NCBI GenBank assembly: GCA_937997355.1
Contig: CALKTZ010000567.1
Location: 1 to 15,422 of the forward strand
Length of the DNA stretch: 15,422 bases
From: an uncultured Planctomycetales bacterium
GTDB lineage: Bacteria > Planctomycetota > Planctomycetia > Isosphaerales > Isosphaeraceae
Direction of reading: 5' to 3'
Under the pieces are notes generated by a model. It was not told where the DNA came from. It did not search any database and worked only from the letters and a program-made list of their open reading frames with translations. Below, one piece after another: positions 14,305 to 15,422 of the stretch. Position 1 is the first letter of the stretch. Each line of letters begins with the position of its first letter. Made by a program: the position numbers and the translations under genes.

Positions 14305-15051
14305 TCAGTTGAGCTGAACAGATCCCCCCTTGATGCGGTTCACGCCGGATGATCGGCTCAACAGATAGGCGCCTCGGATCAATATCTTGCCGGCTCGAGT
14401 CAGGGTGATGCTCGCCGCGCCACATTGCAAGACGATTTCCCGCTCGGCGCTGAGCACGAGTCGTTCTCGATCGACCGAGACTTCAACCGGAAGAGTCCGC
14501 GCTTCTGTCGGTGAAGACCTGGCCCGAGGGGCGCGACCGGGAGGGCAAAGCAAACCCATGATGATGGGACGGCCAAGATCCCCCGACTCGAATGCCACGA
14601 CAACTTCGCGTCCGACTTCACCTTGTGAGAGAGGAATCGTCGACCGGGCGGGAACCGGCCCCGATGTTCCGTTCCACGGATGCTCGACCAGTGGCTCGCC
14701 GAGTTCACTCAGACCCACGAACCGGCCGACGACGATCTCACCGGGGCCAGGCCGATGCCGCCTTGGCCTGAGCGAACGCCTTCGAGCGATATCCCGACTT
14801 CGGTTTGGCGAAGGCCGTTTTCGTCGCACGCGCATTCGTCGTTCCCGCGACGTCAAGGCGGCGATGTCTCCCAGGGGCGGGGGCAGGCTGTCGTCCGAAT
14901 TGCTCGATGCCCCTCCCAACTCTTCGGTCGATGACGTCGCCGGCGCGGATTCTGGAACGAGCGGATTCATGGCTTCCTCGATTTTGCCCGCGAACCAACC
15001 GGTAGGCGCGGGCGGAAGAATGGCGACCTCGACCCGATTCCCCTCGCTCAA
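14305..15051 (-). CDS. DUF6484 domain protein, type VI secretion accessory
   Basis: A 248-residue protein. The TTG at 15051 is chosen as start because TTGA overlaps the TGA stop of vgrG, a classic coupling arrangement; an ATG at 14970 (residue 28) with GAGGA upstream is the alternative. Residues 1-66 are Pro/Ser/Glu-rich and probably disordered. Residues 69-100 contain 16 arginines in 32 positions. Residues 104-170 (GEIVVGRFVGLSELGEPLVE ... FESGDLGRPIIMGLL) are the DUF6484 core, resembling the OB-like gp5/VgrG base fold. Residues 206-248 (IVLQCGAASITLTRAGKILI, then SRSSGVNRIKGGSVQLN) repeat the beta-prism style of VgrG C-termini. It likely associates with the VgrG spike; effector loading is an inference. 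The arginine-rich segment looks like a local frame switch (see findings). Confidence 0.85.
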   Translation of the reverse strand: MSEGNRVEVAILPPAPTGWFAGKIEEAMNPLVPESAPATSSTEELGGASSNSDDSLPPPLGDIAALTSRERRMRVRRKRPSPNRSRDIARRRSLRPRRHRPGPGEIVVGRFVGLSELGEPLVEHPWNGTSGPVPARSTIPLSQGEVGREVVVAFESGDLGRPIIMGLLCPPGRAPRARSSPTEARTLPVEVSVDRERLVLSAEREIVLQCGAASITLTRAGKILIRGAYLLSRSSGVNRIKGGSVQLN

Positions 15052-15422
15052 TTTTGGAGGATCTTCTGGCCCTTGAGAACCATGTTCTTGCTGGCCTTGC
15101 CCGTGATCTCGCCGGAACCCGTGATGGAAATATCCTTGCCGCTGATCGCGATGGTCCCATCCTTCTGCATGACGATGGAAGCTTTGCCCGTCGTCAGCGT
15201 GATCGAATCGGCGGCCGTGATGGAGAGAGTTTTCCCTACTGTGAGAGAATCCGCCTTGCCGATGCTGACGGTCCGACCTCCGCTGACGGTGACGCTCTCA
15301 TCCTTGGAGACGCTCTCGGTGCGGCCCCCGCCGATGGTGATCGACTCGTCCTTGGAGACGTTCTCGGTGCGGCCCCCGCTGATGGTGATCGACTCGTCCT
15401 TGGAGACGTTTTCCGTGCGATT
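15048..15422 (-). CDS. vgrG: VgrG, type VI secretion spike protein (C-terminal part, 5' end outside window)
   Basis: The last 124 codons of a gene that enters from the right edge, ending with TGA at 15050-15048. The translation consists of beta-strand repeats such as RTENVSKDESITISGG, then TVGKTLSITAADSITLTTGK, and ends KASKNMVLKGQKILQN. This is the beta-prism needle typical of VgrG C-termini, which form the trimeric puncturing tip of the type VI secretion tube. The repeats are encoded by 48-bp units. The stop overlaps the TTG start of the DUF6484 gene by four bases. No extra C-terminal effector domain is present, so this is not an evolved VgrG at its C-terminus. The N-terminal gp27/gp5 domains cannot be seen. 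A similar beta-helix in a phage tail-spike protein is the alternative, but neighbours favour type VI secretion. Confidence 0.85.
   Translation of the reverse strand, partial: NRTENVSKDESITISGGRTENVSKDESITIGGGRTESVSKDESVTVSGGRTVSIGKADSLTVGKTLSITAADSITLTTGKASIVMQKDGTIAISGKDISITGSGEITGKASKNMVLKGQKILQN
15276..15419 (-). repeat. Three 48-bp tandem repeats in vgrG
   Basis: Units at 15419-15372, 15371-15324 and 15323-15276 each encode 16 residues, RTENVSKDESITISGG or close variants. A degenerate fourth unit (15275-15228) encodes RTVSIGKADSLTVGKT. The first two units are nearly identical in DNA, and the array probably continues beyond the right edge. Each unit would add one turn to the VgrG beta-prism. 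Confidence 0.85.

Noticed and set aside
15228..15419. CRISPR-like array
   Set aside because: The 48-bp periodicity is contiguous, in frame and codes for the VgrG beta-prism; there are no unique spacers.

Overview
The window reads as a chromosomal segment of a GC-rich planctomycete, most likely of the Isosphaeraceae / Singulisphaera type. This is an inference from gene content. It carries a PEP-CTERM protein, a Tat-exported family I associate with planctomycetes, a protein opening with a RSTGPRSDAGK-type N-terminus, short NEAN repeats, a RedB-like thioredoxin-fold protein paired with a very large hybrid histidine kinase, and a type VI secretion accessory cluster of the TIGR02270 / DUF6484 / VgrG kind. 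No insertion sequence, integrase, CRISPR array or rRNA was seen.

Layout. Positions 1-368 are non-coding and begin with one copy of a roughly 50-bp dispersed repeat. An AI-2E-family membrane transporter (369-1544, +) and a Tat-signal protein of unknown function (1629-2999, +) follow. Convergent to these is a PEP-CTERM surface protein (3014-3679, -) in an AT-richer stretch, with a plausible promoter and two perfect inverted repeats upstream. A small two-helix membrane protein (3997-4224, -), a second repeat copy and a strong hairpin fill the space before a planctomycete-type hypothetical protein (4578-5840, +), which contains two 19-bp NEAN-coding repeats. A third repeat copy, tRNA-Ser(CGA) (6035-6119, -) and tadA (6158-6685, -) come next. 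An OGFr-domain gene (6807-7285, +) appears broken by a frameshift. An aquaporin (7326-7985, -) lies convergent to it.

The right half is all on the minus strand. In transcription order it has the 3' end of a vgrG (15048-15422), a DUF6484 protein coupled to it by a TTGA overlap, a TIGR02270 HEAT-repeat-like protein, a RedB-like thioredoxin-fold protein, and a 1298-residue sensor kinase starting one base after the RedB stop. The first three form a type VI secretion spike/accessory module. The last two look like one translationally coupled redox- or membrane-sensing unit: a membrane-anchored CPC protein followed by a receptor with an N-terminal multi-helix membrane domain, three PAS domains, HisKA, HATPase, two receiver domains and an HPt domain.

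The items most worth a second look are the RedB-kinase pair with its His-containing membrane domain, the three-copy dispersed repeat, the broken OGFr gene, and the arginine-rich insert in the DUF6484 protein that looks like a local frame switch. I did not find a clearly new defence or mobile system here.
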